A stretch of DNA of 64,000 bases from Ktedonospora formicarum (GCF_016587355.1 NZ_BNJF01000002.1:1178001-1242000); one strand, 5' to 3'; positions 1 to 8,359 are shown, numbered from the stretch's first letter. Notes: generated by a model from the sequence alone, not told the origin. Numbers and translations: made by a program.

Positions 1-1131
1 GCATTCAACCCGTAGCGTGAGTTCGTCCATCGTGCCAGCGCTTGTGACAATGATCTGATATTCGGCGACTTCGGGGAAGCGGTGCAGGATGTTCGCGAGG
101 GCTGAGGGATAGATGTTGACGCCACGCACTATGAGCATATCGTCAATCCGCCCAAGTATACCACCCGGTAGGACAAGATAGCTCCTACCACAGGGGCAGT
201 GATGACCACCATTCTCAACGAGGTCGCCTGTGCGGTAGCGTAGCGCGGGGCTACCCCAGCGTCCAAGGTTGGTGAGCACCAGTTCGCCACGCTGACCCTC
301 TGGCACGACTTCGCCTGTTTGTGGATCAAGGATTTCGGCGATAAACTCCCCTTCGTTGACGTGAATACCTGTATGCGCTTCGCAGGTAAAGCCATAGGCT
401 CCCATCTCAGTCATGCCTGCGTGATCGTATGTCTCGGCTCCCCATGCCTCTTCGATGCGCCTGCGCGTAGCTGGAATAGACGCGCCCGGCTCTCCCGCGT
501 GAATGGTTACACGTATGCTGCTCTCCCTTAGCGATATTCCCTGCTCGCGTGCGACCTCAGCGAGGTGAAGGGCATAGCTAGGTGTGCAGAGGAGAACGGT
601 CGCGCCGCAGTCCAGAAGAGTGTTCAGACGTTGAAGTGAGCTCATGCCGCCGCCGGGAATAGTGAGAGCTCCGAGATATCTGGCTGCCTCGTAGGCGGAC
701 CAGAAGCCAATGAAGGGTCCAAAGCCAAAAGCGAAGAAGAGTATGTCTTTGCGTGTCAAGCCTGCCGCGCTATAGACCGTGTGCCAGCAGCGAGCCCACC
801 AGTCCCAGCTCTTAAGGGTGTCGAGAACCTTGAGCGGATGCCCGGTAGTACCGGAGGTCTGATGCAGGCGGTAGTAGTCGTGTGGTTCATGGCTCAGGAA
901 GGAGCCATAGGGGGGGTATGCTTCCTGGTCCGCGACCAGCTCGCTTTTGGTAGTGAAGGGAAGCAGAGCGAGGTCTGAGAGATTCTGGATAGCATCGATA
1001 TCCAGGGAGTGAACGGCGAATTTATGCTGGTAGAAGCGATTGCACGTTGTGATGTGGCGCAATCCTGAGCTGAGTTTGTGTAATTGATGTTCGACAATAT
1101 ATTCCCGTGTGGCGCGTTCCAATCTTGACAT
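1..1131 (-). CDS. Phenylacetate-CoA ligase-like AMP-forming acyl-CoA ligase (3' part outside window)
   Basis: The frame is open from an ATG at 1131 to the window edge (377 codons), so the C-terminus is missing. The product belongs to the adenylate-forming PaaK-like family, which activates an aryl acid with ATP and CoA in the cytoplasm. Visible signs are the P-loop-like TSGTTG at about residues 92-97, YDHAGMTEMG in the middle, YRTGDLVENGG and, near the edge, GRIDDMLIVRGVNIYPSA, which is characteristic of PaaK rather than of general acyl-CoA synthetases. AAAGGA lies about 11 bases before the ATG. It is the last visible gene of the minus-strand group that holds a hydroxybenzoyl-CoA-reductase-like enzyme, so an aromatic acid is the likely substrate. 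The exact acid cannot be read from the sequence. Confidence 0.85.
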   Translation of the reverse strand, partial: MSRLERATREYIVEHQLHKLSSGLRHITTCNRFYQHKFAVHSLDIDAIQNLSDLALLPFTTKSELVADQEAYPPYGSFLSHEPHDYYRLHQTSGTTGHPLKVLDTLKSWDWWARCWHTVYSAAGLTRKDILFFAFGFGPFIGFWSAYEAARYLGALTIPGGGMSSLQRLNTLLDCGATVLLCTPSYALHLAEVAREQGISLRESSIRVTIHAGEPGASIPATRRRIEEAWGAETYDHAGMTEMGAYGFTCEAHTGIHVNEGEFIAEILDPQTGEVVPEGQRGELVLTNLGRWGSPALRYRTGDLVENGGHHCPCGRSYLVLPGGILGRIDDMLIVRGVNIYPSALANILHRFPEVAEYQIIVTSAGTMDELTLRVEC

Positions 1132-1252
1132 AGCGTTGTCATCCTTTCCACTGCTATGTGGTATTATTCCAGCTAATTGAGAGCAAAATTTAAGCCTTTA
1201 TGCGTTGATAAAGAAAACTGAAGAGATGTTGCAGATGTGCTACTGTTTTGTT

Positions 1253-1783
1253 TTAAGCTGTACCATGTGCTATTGCTTTTCGGGAATTAAGCCGAGCTAT
1301 TCCTGAACCGATCAACCATCCCAGTACCGCTGAGAAGAGAAGGTGGATCAGGATGAATCCATGAATTGGCAACGCTGACACGTAGCCTGAGATGGCGCTA
1401 AGGATGTTCTCATGCCGATTGAAATCTACCACAGTGATAGCTGTCGCAATGCCTCCCACTGCGCTGACAAATGCTGCAACAATCGTGACAATTAGCCCAT
1501 CGCGCATGAAGTTCGTTCTATGTGTAACCCAGTAAGCGCAGACGCTGTATCCCAGCATCGCCAGCGGATAACCAAGCGTTGCGAACCATTGGAGCCGAGC
1601 TGTGTCTGTAGAAAAGCTGTCTTTAATGAATAGGTACAGTCCTTGTGGGACATACAACCATCCTATAAGCACACCTAAAAAGACCCAGTTGCTTTGAGCC
1701 AGCCAGACAGCCGGCCAGATACCCAGCACTATTGCTACGGGAAGTGTTACAACCCAGACCGATTTTGGAATACGTCGAAACAT
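1253..1783 (-). CDS. Hypothetical membrane protein
   Basis: I do not recognise this 176-residue protein. The ATG at 1783 is preceded by GGAGG at a 6-base spacing, which favours it over upstream starts in the same frame. It reads as an integral membrane protein with about five hydrophobic segments: near the N-terminus after MFRRIPKSV, then around WVFLGVLIGWLYV, LAMLGYSVCAYWV, LIVTIVAAFVSAVGGI and a last one ending VLGWLIGSG. There are no catalytic motifs. It lies between the reductase-like FAD subunit gene and the CoA ligase on the same strand, with gaps of about 230 and 120 bases, so it may or may not be cotranscribed. A link to aromatic uptake would be a guess. Confidence 0.6.
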   Translation of the reverse strand: MFRRIPKSVWVVTLPVAIVLGIWPAVWLAQSNWVFLGVLIGWLYVPQGLYLFIKDSFSTDTARLQWFATLGYPLAMLGYSVCAYWVTHRTNFMRDGLIVTIVAAFVSAVGGIATAITVVDFNRHENILSAISGYVSALPIHGFILIHLLFSAVLGWLIGSGIARLNSRKAIAHGTA

Positions 1784-2012
1784 ACATTTCCTCCGGCTTT
1801 TGTGTTTATCGAGATGCATTATTCTCATGTGCATAGAGAATATATCTCATCAATGGAGGCTAATGTATGGGGCAAATGAACCATATTGGTGTAAAATTAA
1901 GCTCTTGATCTTATTTCCACCAATAGCTCCAACCCAAAGAGAAAAAGGCACTATTTTAATTGGATATATCGCAAACTAAATTGCGATGGGTGGTAGCAAC
2001 TTGATGCCATAT

Positions 2013-2999
2013 TTATATAGTTAAAAGCTGAGTCAGGGCGCGTTTGATGTAGATAGGTGTAACTTGCTTGCGGTAGTTGATGGTCAGATCGGCGTTGTCG
2101 AGAGGTCTGGCGCGCTTTGTGGCGACTTGAGCCACTTGCTCAATAAGCTCGGCGTCGAGGCGCTGATTGCGTAGGAGCGCGGCAGCGTCATCAGCCTCTA
2201 CGGGATGCGAGGCGACCGCTCCGAGAGCCAACCGGGCGTCGAGAATAGTGCCCTCTTCATCTCGAAGGAGCGCGACAGCGACCCCTAGCAGAGGGAAATC
2301 GAAAGAACCCCGGCGGCGCAGTTTGAGATAGGTGCTTTGCCAGCCCTGAGCAGAGGGGAGCGCAATCTCTGTAAGCAACTCATCTGGTTCGCGGGTATAG
2401 GGACGCATGCCGTCGTCGCGGTAGAGATCGCGAATTGGGAGTTGGCGCGTGCCATGAGCGCTGACCAGCGTCACACGGGCATCAAGGCTAAGCAGCACTG
2501 GCGCGGTATCCGCCGAGGCGATAGCCCAGCAGCGCGGACTGCCTGGAGCAACCAGGCATATATCGCCATCGCGCTTCATGCAGTAGCCGATGGAGTGGCG
2601 CCAGAACTCGGTCTGATTGTAGTAGTTACAGCGCGTATCAAGCAGGACATTTCCGCCAATGGTGCCCATATTGCGCAACTGGGGAGTAGAGATCGAGACG
2701 GCGGCGAGAGCAAGCGCGGGATAGCTTGCCCGAATCTGGGGATGCTCCGCGATGGTCGTCAATGATACGCCAGCTCCGATGCGCAAACCACTTTCGGGCG
2801 AGCCCTCAATGTGAGCCAGTTCGGAGAGATGGCCGATCCCAACGAGTACGCCGGGCGTGAACTGGCGGCGCTTCATATTGGGGTAGAGGTCGGTGCCGCC
2901 CGCGACAGGCATGGCGTCGGGCCCCTCGCTAGCGAGCATACGAGCGGCCTCATCCAGTGAGGAGGGAGCGAGATAGCGGAAAGGTGGCAGGCGTAACAT
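2013..2999 (-). CDS. FAD-binding subunit of a 4-hydroxybenzoyl-CoA-reductase-like molybdenum enzyme
   Basis: This 328-residue protein is the medium (FAD) subunit of a xanthine-oxidase-family enzyme. The FAD motif PVAGGTDLYPN sits at residues 31-41 and the TIGGNVLLDTRCNY loop follows at 113-126. The distinctive feature is a cysteine-rich insertion: Cys124, Cys140, Cys148 and Cys157, spaced 15, 7 and 8 residues apart. From memory this is the spacing of the extra [4Fe-4S] ligands in the beta subunit (HcrB) of Thauera 4-hydroxybenzoyl-CoA reductase, and xanthine and CO dehydrogenases lack that loop. The start overlaps the stop of the large subunit in TAATG, indicating translational coupling. Reduction of an aromatic CoA ester, or the reverse hydroxylation, is inferred. 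Confidence 0.87.
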   Translation of the reverse strand: MLRLPPFRYLAPSSLDEAARMLASEGPDAMPVAGGTDLYPNMKRRQFTPGVLVGIGHLSELAHIEGSPESGLRIGAGVSLTTIAEHPQIRASYPALALAAVSISTPQLRNMGTIGGNVLLDTRCNYYNQTEFWRHSIGYCMKRDGDICLVAPGSPRCWAIASADTAPVLLSLDARVTLVSAHGTRQLPIRDLYRDDGMRPYTREPDELLTEIALPSAQGWQSTYLKLRRRGSFDFPLLGVAVALLRDEEGTILDARLALGAVASHPVEADDAAALLRNQRLDAELIEQVAQVATKRARPLDNADLTINYRKQVTPIYIKRALTQLLTI

Positions 3000-5521
3000 T
3001 AGATGTTCCTCCCCTTCAGTGTAGCAGGGTCCGACATTGTATAGTCTTTAAACTGATCGCGGTTGCTTGCTGGCTCGATGATATGAGCCTGGGCATTAGG
3101 CTCCCACTTGATGAGGCGTGTGGGCCAGGGATCGGGTGCTATGCTAGGCTTGACGGCGCGAATCTGGGTGCGCGCACCTGAAGCGGCTTTGAGTGCCTGG
3201 AGAATTTTATCGGGCGTGATCGGCGTCTCGTCGATGCGCACATCGATGGCGTCGTAGACCGCGTTAGCAATGGCGGGAATGACCGGATTGAGTGGACCCT
3301 GTCCTGCTTCCTTGCCGCCAAATGGACCCTCAAGGTCGGGCTCTTCGATTAGAATGGTCTCGATCTCTGGCGTATCAAGCGTCGTAGGTAACTTGTAATC
3401 GAGCAGAGAGGGAATCTTATGCCGCCCCTTGCGGAAGATCTGCTGCTCCATTACGGCCTCGCCATAGCCCATATACGCGCCCCCCTCAACCTGTCCCGCA
3501 ACCAGCAGGGGATTGAGGGCTTGACCAACATCGTGAGCCAACCAGAGCTTTTCGACCGTCAGCTCGCCAGTCTCGCAATCGACCGCGACGCGCGCGACAC
3601 AGGCAGAATAGGAGTAGGCGGGTGAGGGACCAACTCCCGCGCCCTTATAATCGCCGTGAATATTGTCAGGGGGCGCGTAAGAGCCGGACGAGACCAGCCC
3701 GCCATAACGCGCCTCCGCCAGTTGGACTGCTAGCGTGAAGGGGAGAGAGCGTCCAGGGTCTTCCTCATCATAGATGATATTGTCCGCAGCATTTAGTTGC
3801 TCGGTTGGCACATCCAGGCGTACCGCTGCGACTTCGAAGAGGCGCTCTCTAAGCTTGCGCGCGGCGCTAATAGCGGCGTTGCCAGCCATGAATGTCACGC
3901 GACTGGAGTAGGAACCCAGATCAACGGGCGTCAGCGTCGTATCGGCGGTTTCCAGGTGGATATGCTCAGGTGTGATGCCAAGTTCCTCGGCAACGATATA
4001 GGCTAGGACGGAGGTTGAGCCCTGCCCAATATCTGTCGCTCCGCAGTAAACGGTCACTCCACCCCCGCGATCCAGGCGAATCTGTACTGAAGAGTGCGGC
4101 ATATCATTCCAGTAGATTGGCTTTCCCGCACCACAGATATATGATGACGCGGCGATTCCCAGACCATGCCGTACCGGCCCTGTGTCCTGGCGCGAGCGAT
4201 CCTGACTGCGAGTCGTGAAGTGCGAGCGATCCGCGACCTGTTCTAGACATTTGCCGAGAGCGCAACTGGTCACGCGTAGGCCGTTGATAGTCCGTGTATA
4301 GGGCTCAATCAGATTGTGCTGGCGTAGAGCGAGCGGGTTCATGCCTAGATCATGTGCGAGCTTATCGAGATGGACCTCAACAGCGTAGCGAGGTTGTGTA
4401 GTCCCGTGTCCGCGCTTGGGTCCGCAGGGCGGCTTATTGGTGAAGAGGCGCATCCCCTCGAACTTGTAGCAGGGAAGCTTATAGGTTACTGTCTGGAGCA
4501 CACCTGTATAGTAGGTCGTCGCGATGCCATAGGAGCCATAAGCTCCGCCATCAAGGAAGGAGCGGAAGTGCATGGCGGTGAGTGTACCATCGCGCTTGAC
4601 GCCCGTCTTGATCCACATCTTGACTGGGTGGCGTCCTCGGTGTGTCAGGAAGACCTCCTCGCGCGTGCAGGTGATCTTAACCGGCCTCGCGGTACGGCGC
4701 GCAAGTTCGGCGGCGCATATCTCATGGGAGAAGGGATCGGACTTACCCCCAAAGCCTCCACCCACATTGGGCGCGATCACGCGTATATGTGATGGTGAAA
4801 GCTTGAGCACCTTACTCACCTCACGATGCACATAGTGAGGTGTCTGAGTTGATGACCAGAGCGTTAATTTGCCACCCTCGGGGTCGGCGGGATTAGGTTC
4901 CCAGTTCGCGACACAGGCATGCTCTTCGATGGGCGCGTGATTATTGCCCTCATAGTAGAACCAGTCCTCCCGCGTATAATCGGCCTCGGTGAAGCCCTGC
5001 TCCATATCACCAAATTCATAGGAAACAGCCTTATGAATATTGCCTATGCGTGCCTCATCGTTAATCTTCACCTCGGGATGGGCCAGAGCCTCATCTATAC
5101 TCATGAGCGCGGGTAGAACCTCATATTCAACCTCAATAAGCTTGATTGCCTGCTCAAGGGTATCGGGATCAAGCGCGGCTACAGCCGCTACTGGGTCACC
5201 AACATAGCGGACCTTATCGATAGCGAGCGCCAGTTCGTCCTGACTAGAGGGAAGAATACCGAAGCGCTGGGGGAGGTCTTCACCCGTAAGGATTGCGACC
5301 ACGCCGGGCAGATCGAGCGCGGGTCGGGTATCGATGGCGATAATGCGCGCGTGTGGGTGAGGGGAGCGCAAGAGACCGCCGTAGAGCATGCGCGGTAGCA
5401 TAATATCGTCAGAGTAGAGCGCGCGCCCGGTGACCTTGGGATAGGCATCAACCTTAGGCCTGGACGTACCTATTATACTATAGGGGTGAGGCTGCTTGTA
5501 GTCGGATAGCTGTTCTTTCAT
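2999..5521 (-). CDS. Molybdopterin-binding large subunit of a 4-hydroxybenzoyl-CoA-reductase-like enzyme
   Basis: At 840 residues this is the catalytic Mo-molybdopterin-cytosine-dinucleotide subunit of a xanthine-oxidase-family enzyme. The N-terminal a/b hammerhead (KVTGRALYSDDI, about 29-40) is followed by the Mo-binding domains with PNVGGGFGGKSDPFSHE and GPKRGHGTTQPRYA. The C-terminal FGGKEAGQGPLNP segment is where the family has its catalytic glutamate (KGVGEPP in xanthine oxidase). Here that position, residue 741, is glutamine (codon 3301-3299), which is unusual. The start overlaps the small-subunit stop in ATGA and the stop overlaps the FAD-subunit start, so the three are one translational unit. 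Substrate assignment rests on the FAD subunit's iron-sulfur loop and the nearby CoA ligase. Confidence 0.87.
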   Translation of the reverse strand: MKEQLSDYKQPHPYSIIGTSRPKVDAYPKVTGRALYSDDIMLPRMLYGGLLRSPHPHARIIAIDTRPALDLPGVVAILTGEDLPQRFGILPSSQDELALAIDKVRYVGDPVAAVAALDPDTLEQAIKLIEVEYEVLPALMSIDEALAHPEVKINDEARIGNIHKAVSYEFGDMEQGFTEADYTREDWFYYEGNNHAPIEEHACVANWEPNPADPEGGKLTLWSSTQTPHYVHREVSKVLKLSPSHIRVIAPNVGGGFGGKSDPFSHEICAAELARRTARPVKITCTREEVFLTHRGRHPVKMWIKTGVKRDGTLTAMHFRSFLDGGAYGSYGIATTYYTGVLQTVTYKLPCYKFEGMRLFTNKPPCGPKRGHGTTQPRYAVEVHLDKLAHDLGMNPLALRQHNLIEPYTRTINGLRVTSCALGKCLEQVADRSHFTTRSQDRSRQDTGPVRHGLGIAASSYICGAGKPIYWNDMPHSSVQIRLDRGGGVTVYCGATDIGQGSTSVLAYIVAEELGITPEHIHLETADTTLTPVDLGSYSSRVTFMAGNAAISAARKLRERLFEVAAVRLDVPTEQLNAADNIIYDEEDPGRSLPFTLAVQLAEARYGGLVSSGSYAPPDNIHGDYKGAGVGPSPAYSYSACVARVAVDCETGELTVEKLWLAHDVGQALNPLLVAGQVEGGAYMGYGEAVMEQQIFRKGRHKIPSLLDYKLPTTLDTPEIETILIEEPDLEGPFGGKEAGQGPLNPVIPAIANAVYDAIDVRIDETPITPDKILQALKAASGARTQIRAVKPSIAPDPWPTRLIKWEPNAQAHIIEPASNRDQFKDYTMSDPATLKGRNI

Positions 5522-6054
5522 AATCGTCGTTTGCCTCCTATCCCGTTCGACGACGGACCTGGCAAAGCAGCCTTATGCTTTTCCTCATCCATGCGTTCAG
5601 ACGCAGCCTCTATAGCCTCATAAATCTTGGTATAGCCAGTACAGCGACAGAGGTTGCCTGCCAGGGCCTCTTTCATCGCTTCCCGTGATGGATGTGTGTT
5701 GTGGGCTAGCAGGGCCGCGCCTGCCAGTAGCATACCAGGCGTGCAGTAGCCACACTGGGCAGCACCCAACTCGGCGAAGGTTTCCTGGAGTGGGTGTAGT
5801 TGCCCATGATCCTCCAAACCTTCGATAGTAGTGATGGCGCGTCCCTGGAGAGCCAGAGGTAAGAGAAGACAGGAGAGTACGGGTGCCCCATCAAGCAGGA
5901 TTGTACAGGCTCCGCATTCGCCCAATTCGCAGCCGTGCTTGGTGCCGATCAGCCCCAGATCTTCGCGCAGGACCTCCAGTAGTGTATGGTGAGGCTGTAC
6001 CGCGACCTCTCGTTCCTCGCCATTGATGTTGAGAGTTATTAGCATACGTTGCAT
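5518..6054 (-). CDS. [2Fe-2S] small subunit of a 4-hydroxybenzoyl-CoA-reductase-like enzyme
   Basis: This 178-residue protein is the electron-transfer subunit of the molybdenum enzyme. The N-terminal plant-ferredoxin-type domain has Cys42, Cys47, Cys50 and Cys62 (GCELGECGAC, then SC). The C-terminal four-helix domain has Cys101, Cys104, Cys136 and Cys138 (QCGYCTPGM and NLCRCTGY). These are the complete ligand sets for two [2Fe-2S] clusters. The ATG at 6054 has AAGGAG 12 bases upstream and is preferred to a second ATG three codons on. It overlaps the large subunit by four bases and lies 42 bases after the IclR gene, so the regulator and enzyme are probably cotranscribed. No ferredoxin or molybdenum-cofactor maturation gene is visible nearby. 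Confidence 0.9.
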   Translation of the reverse strand: MQRMLITLNINGEEREVAVQPHHTLLEVLREDLGLIGTKHGCELGECGACTILLDGAPVLSCLLLPLALQGRAITTIEGLEDHGQLHPLQETFAELGAAQCGYCTPGMLLAGAALLAHNTHPSREAMKEALAGNLCRCTGYTKIYEAIEAASERMDEEKHKAALPGPSSNGIGGKRRL

Positions 6055-6096
6055 TGCGATAGCTCACTCCTTGATGAATAGGCAACAAGAGAGATG

Positions 6097-6927
6097 CTAG
6101 ATATGGAGTAGCGAGCGTGAGATATTCTGAGCTTCCGTGTGCAGATGCTCGCTTAGTATTGTCATACGCTCCACGCCAAAGCGTGAGGCGAAACCAACGA
6201 TCCACAAAAGAGCTATAAGCGTATTGCCTGGCCCCTGAATAGGCGTGGCGACGGCATTGACGCCTGTGAGATATTCACCGTAATCCATGCCAATGCCCTG
6301 GTAGGCAACCTGCTCGACTTCGCGAAGGAAGCGCGCCTTATCAGTAACAGAGTGATCGGTAAAGCGTGGGAGTGCATGCTCGCTCAAGTATGCCTCGCGC
6401 TGCTCAGGAGGCCAGCTAGCGAGAATGACGCGAGCTGTCGCCCCCGCCAACATATGCACCTTGCTTCCCTGCCGGGCGGTGATGCGCAGGCCAGCGTGCT
6501 CGTTCTCCGTTTGCGCGATTTCGAGGATACGCACTCCATTACTCTCGACGCGTCCCAGTAGTACGGTCTCGTCGCTGGTTGCGGCAAGGCGTTGCATAGC
6601 CGGGAGAGCGAAGCGTCGCAAGCCCGCTCCTTGAATGTAGCGCTGGGCCAGATCAAAGACACGCGGCCCAAGGCTATAGAGCTTCTCAGAGTCCTGTTCA
6701 ACCGCACCGCTTGCTTCTAGCGTTCTGAGTAGCCCGTGCAAGCTGCCCTTGCTCATATCCAGCGCGCGAGCCAGATCCGAGAGCGTCATGCCGCGTTCGG
6801 ATGCTCCCAGCAGATCGAGCAGGAGAAAGGCCCGTTCGACCATAGGTGTAGCGGAGGCGCTTCCATTTGTGCCATTGGCAGGTAACATGCCCTGTTGTTC
6901 AGAATGGCGAACAATTTGTTTGCTCAT
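6097..6927 (-). CDS. IclR-family transcriptional regulator
   Basis: The 276-residue product has the IclR layout: a winged helix-turn-helix at about residues 29-95 (VERAFLLLDLL, LSDLARALDMSKGSLHGLLRTLE, YSLGPRVFDL) and a C-terminal effector domain (ILEIAQTENEHAGLRI, VHMLAGATARVILA, MDYGEYLTGVNAVATPI). I place the start at the ATG at 6927. It has no Shine-Dalgarno sequence but lies six bases after a TATACT -10 box, so the transcript may be leaderless. A longer TTG-initiated version would start inside the -35 box and is unlikely. IclR proteins often control aromatic catabolism, and this one leads the group encoding the aryl-CoA-reductase-like enzyme, so it probably regulates that group and itself. 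Confidence 0.88.
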   Translation of the reverse strand: MSKQIVRHSEQQGMLPANGTNGSASATPMVERAFLLLDLLGASERGMTLSDLARALDMSKGSLHGLLRTLEASGAVEQDSEKLYSLGPRVFDLAQRYIQGAGLRRFALPAMQRLAATSDETVLLGRVESNGVRILEIAQTENEHAGLRITARQGSKVHMLAGATARVILASWPPEQREAYLSEHALPRFTDHSVTDKARFLREVEQVAYQGIGMDYGEYLTGVNAVATPIQGPGNTLIALLWIVGFASRFGVERMTILSEHLHTEAQNISRSLLHI

Positions 6928-6933
6928 AAGAAC

Positions 6934-6963
6934 AGTATACATAGGGAGGAGAAGTGATGTCAA
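6934..6963 (-). promoter_or_regulatory. Promoter of the IclR / molybdenum-enzyme operon
   Basis: On the minus strand TTGACA (6963-6958) is followed after 18 bases by TATACT (6939-6934). Both boxes are close to the sigma-70 consensus. Only six bases separate the -10 box from the IclR ATG at 6927, which predicts transcription starting at or within a base or two of the A of ATG. Confidence 0.75.
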
Positions 6964-7002
6964 TTATGCTCTTTAGTGGGAGCACATATGATGGTGCAGG
7001 CT

Positions 7003-7192
7003 GCCGCTGCTGAAGCGACGCGGCTACATATAGGGTTTCTAGTGGAGAGGCATTTGAGATAGGGATGGCGCAGGCGCAAGTTCTGCGGCTACATAGAGAG
7101 GAGGGAGCGTATATAAACGTAAGATGCAATTGATGTCGCGCTTACGTTCGTATACTTTTCATCATATGTAGCCGCATCGCTTCAGCAGCGGC
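7003..7192. repeat. BIME-like cluster of three REP hairpins
   Basis: Three short hairpins share a TATGTAG-type head. Copies at 7031-7003 and 7095-7067 read on the minus strand; the copy at 7164-7192 reads on the plus strand. Copies one and three are nearly identical over about 29 bases in opposite orientation (stem GCCGC/GCGGC, with CGCTTCAGCAGCGG shared). The second has a different stem built on GCGCAG/CTGCGG. GTAG directly 5' of a hairpin is the layout of REP sequences handled by RAYT transposases in other bacteria. The cluster fills the gap between the LacI stop and the IclR promoter. A separate AACGTAAG/CTTACGTT inverted repeat (7116-7148) lies between copies two and three. Confidence 0.7.
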
Positions 7193-7194
7193 AT

Positions 7195-8223
7195 CTAACT
7201 GGTTGTGCAGCGTATAGAGAGTGAGGTGGGTATAATCTCGTTTGCCTCTATTTCCTCACGCTGTAACTGAGCCAGGAGTTTGTGCGCACCTGAGCGCCCA
7301 AGTTCACGTAAGCCGATATGAACAGTGGTGAGAGGTGGATAGACCACACTTGCCATTGGCAGGTCACCGAAGCCACAGATGGAGATGTCAGCGGGAATGC
7401 GCCAGCCTTGACTACTCAGACCGCTCAAGACCCCGAAGGCGGTCTCGTCGTTCGCGGCAAAGACCGCGCTGGGGCGCTGCTCTGCGGCGAACTGAGCGAG
7501 TTTATGCGCAGCTTGTTCACCGCCTTCACGGTTGAAGTTGCCAGGGAGAATCAGGTCTGAATCAACGCATAGGCCTGCCTCAACCAGAGCGGCGGTGTAG
7601 CCTTGAAGTCGCGCAGTCGCGACCAGTAGATTCGTGGGTCCAGAGACAAAGGCGATGCGCCTGTGACCCTGCTCAATCAGATGCCTGGTCATGGCGCGAG
7701 CACCACCGAAATTATCCACCTGAATTGTGGGCAACTGAAGCGTATGCTGAGCCAGAGCAACTATTGCCGCTCCACGTGCTTGCATTGTCTCGATGATCTT
7801 CTCAAATTGTTCAAGGTATTCCGGCTCGTTAAGTCCACTGCCAGCGAAGATAACACCATCGGCCCGGTAATCCTGAAGCATACGCAGATAGTGCAATTCA
7901 CGGTCGCTCTGGCGGTCGGTATTGCAGACGATAGTGAGGTAGCCACGCTCATTGGCGACTTCTTCGACGCCGCGCGTGATCTCTGCGAAGTAGGGGTCGG
8001 CGTTATCACCAACAATGACCGCAATAAGATTGCTGCGTTGCGCGCGAAGGCTTCGCGCGAGCGTGTTGGGGGCATAGTCTAGAGCCTGCGCGGCTTCAAG
8101 GACCTTTTGTCGCGTCTCATCGCTGACCGGATATGAGGAACCGCTAAGAACCCTGCTGGCGCTGGCGACTGAAACGCCAGCCCGTTTGGCGACATCGACA
8201 ATGGATGCTGTCTGTTTCCCCAT
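7195..8223 (-). CDS. LacI-family transcriptional regulator
   Basis: The 342-residue protein has an N-terminal LacI helix-turn-helix (SIVDVAKRAGVSVASASRVL, residues 7-26) with the hinge helix APNTLARSLR, then a periplasmic-binding-protein-like effector domain starting at NLIAVIVGDNADPYF. Near the C-terminus are AVFAANDETAFGVL and DISICGFGD, typical of sugar-binding members. GGAGAGG lies six bases before the ATG. It is divergent from the sugar operon beginning at 8505, and a near-perfect LacI-type palindrome lies at that operon's transcription start. It is therefore the likely repressor of that operon, relieved by a sugar or a derivative. The inducer is unknown. Confidence 0.92.
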   Translation of the reverse strand: MGKQTASIVDVAKRAGVSVASASRVLSGSSYPVSDETRQKVLEAAQALDYAPNTLARSLRAQRSNLIAVIVGDNADPYFAEITRGVEEVANERGYLTIVCNTDRQSDRELHYLRMLQDYRADGVIFAGSGLNEPEYLEQFEKIIETMQARGAAIVALAQHTLQLPTIQVDNFGGARAMTRHLIEQGHRRIAFVSGPTNLLVATARLQGYTAALVEAGLCVDSDLILPGNFNREGGEQAAHKLAQFAAEQRPSAVFAANDETAFGVLSGLSSQGWRIPADISICGFGDLPMASVVYPPLTTVHIGLRELGRSGAHKLLAQLQREEIEANEIIPTSLSIRCTTS

Positions 8224-8305
8224 CTAACACCTCTCCTGTGATCAGTAATGCATTTCTTCGCAAGTATTGCTGAAAGAACGCGGCTTGTCAAGTTAGCGCC
8301 TCACA

Positions 8306-8335
8306 TTGACAAAGGCGAATCAATTGTTTTATAGT
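8306..8335 (+). promoter_or_regulatory. Promoter of the MFS-DUF993 sugar operon
   Basis: TTGACA at 8306-8311 and TATAGT at 8330-8335 are separated by 18 bases. This predicts a start near 8342, inside the palindrome at 8340-8359, leaving a leader of about 160 bases before the MFS gene. Confidence 0.75.
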
Positions 8336-8339
8336 TTTT

Positions 8340-8359
8340 GATAGTAAAGGTTTACTATC
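8340..8359. promoter_or_regulatory. LacI-type operator
   Basis: GATAGTAAA and TTTACTATC form a perfect inverted repeat around a central GG. It lies immediately downstream of the -10 box, where a repressor blocks transcription. An overlapping GTTTAC-N6-GTAAAC repeat extends to about 8367. A second, weaker candidate, GATAACGTTTTC, lies at 8446-8457. The divergent LacI regulator is the obvious binder. Confidence 0.75.

Noticed and set aside
1694..1879. Short plus-strand frame upstream of the hypothetical membrane protein.
   Set aside because: It is antisense to the membrane protein gene, has no ribosome site and no recognisable sequence.
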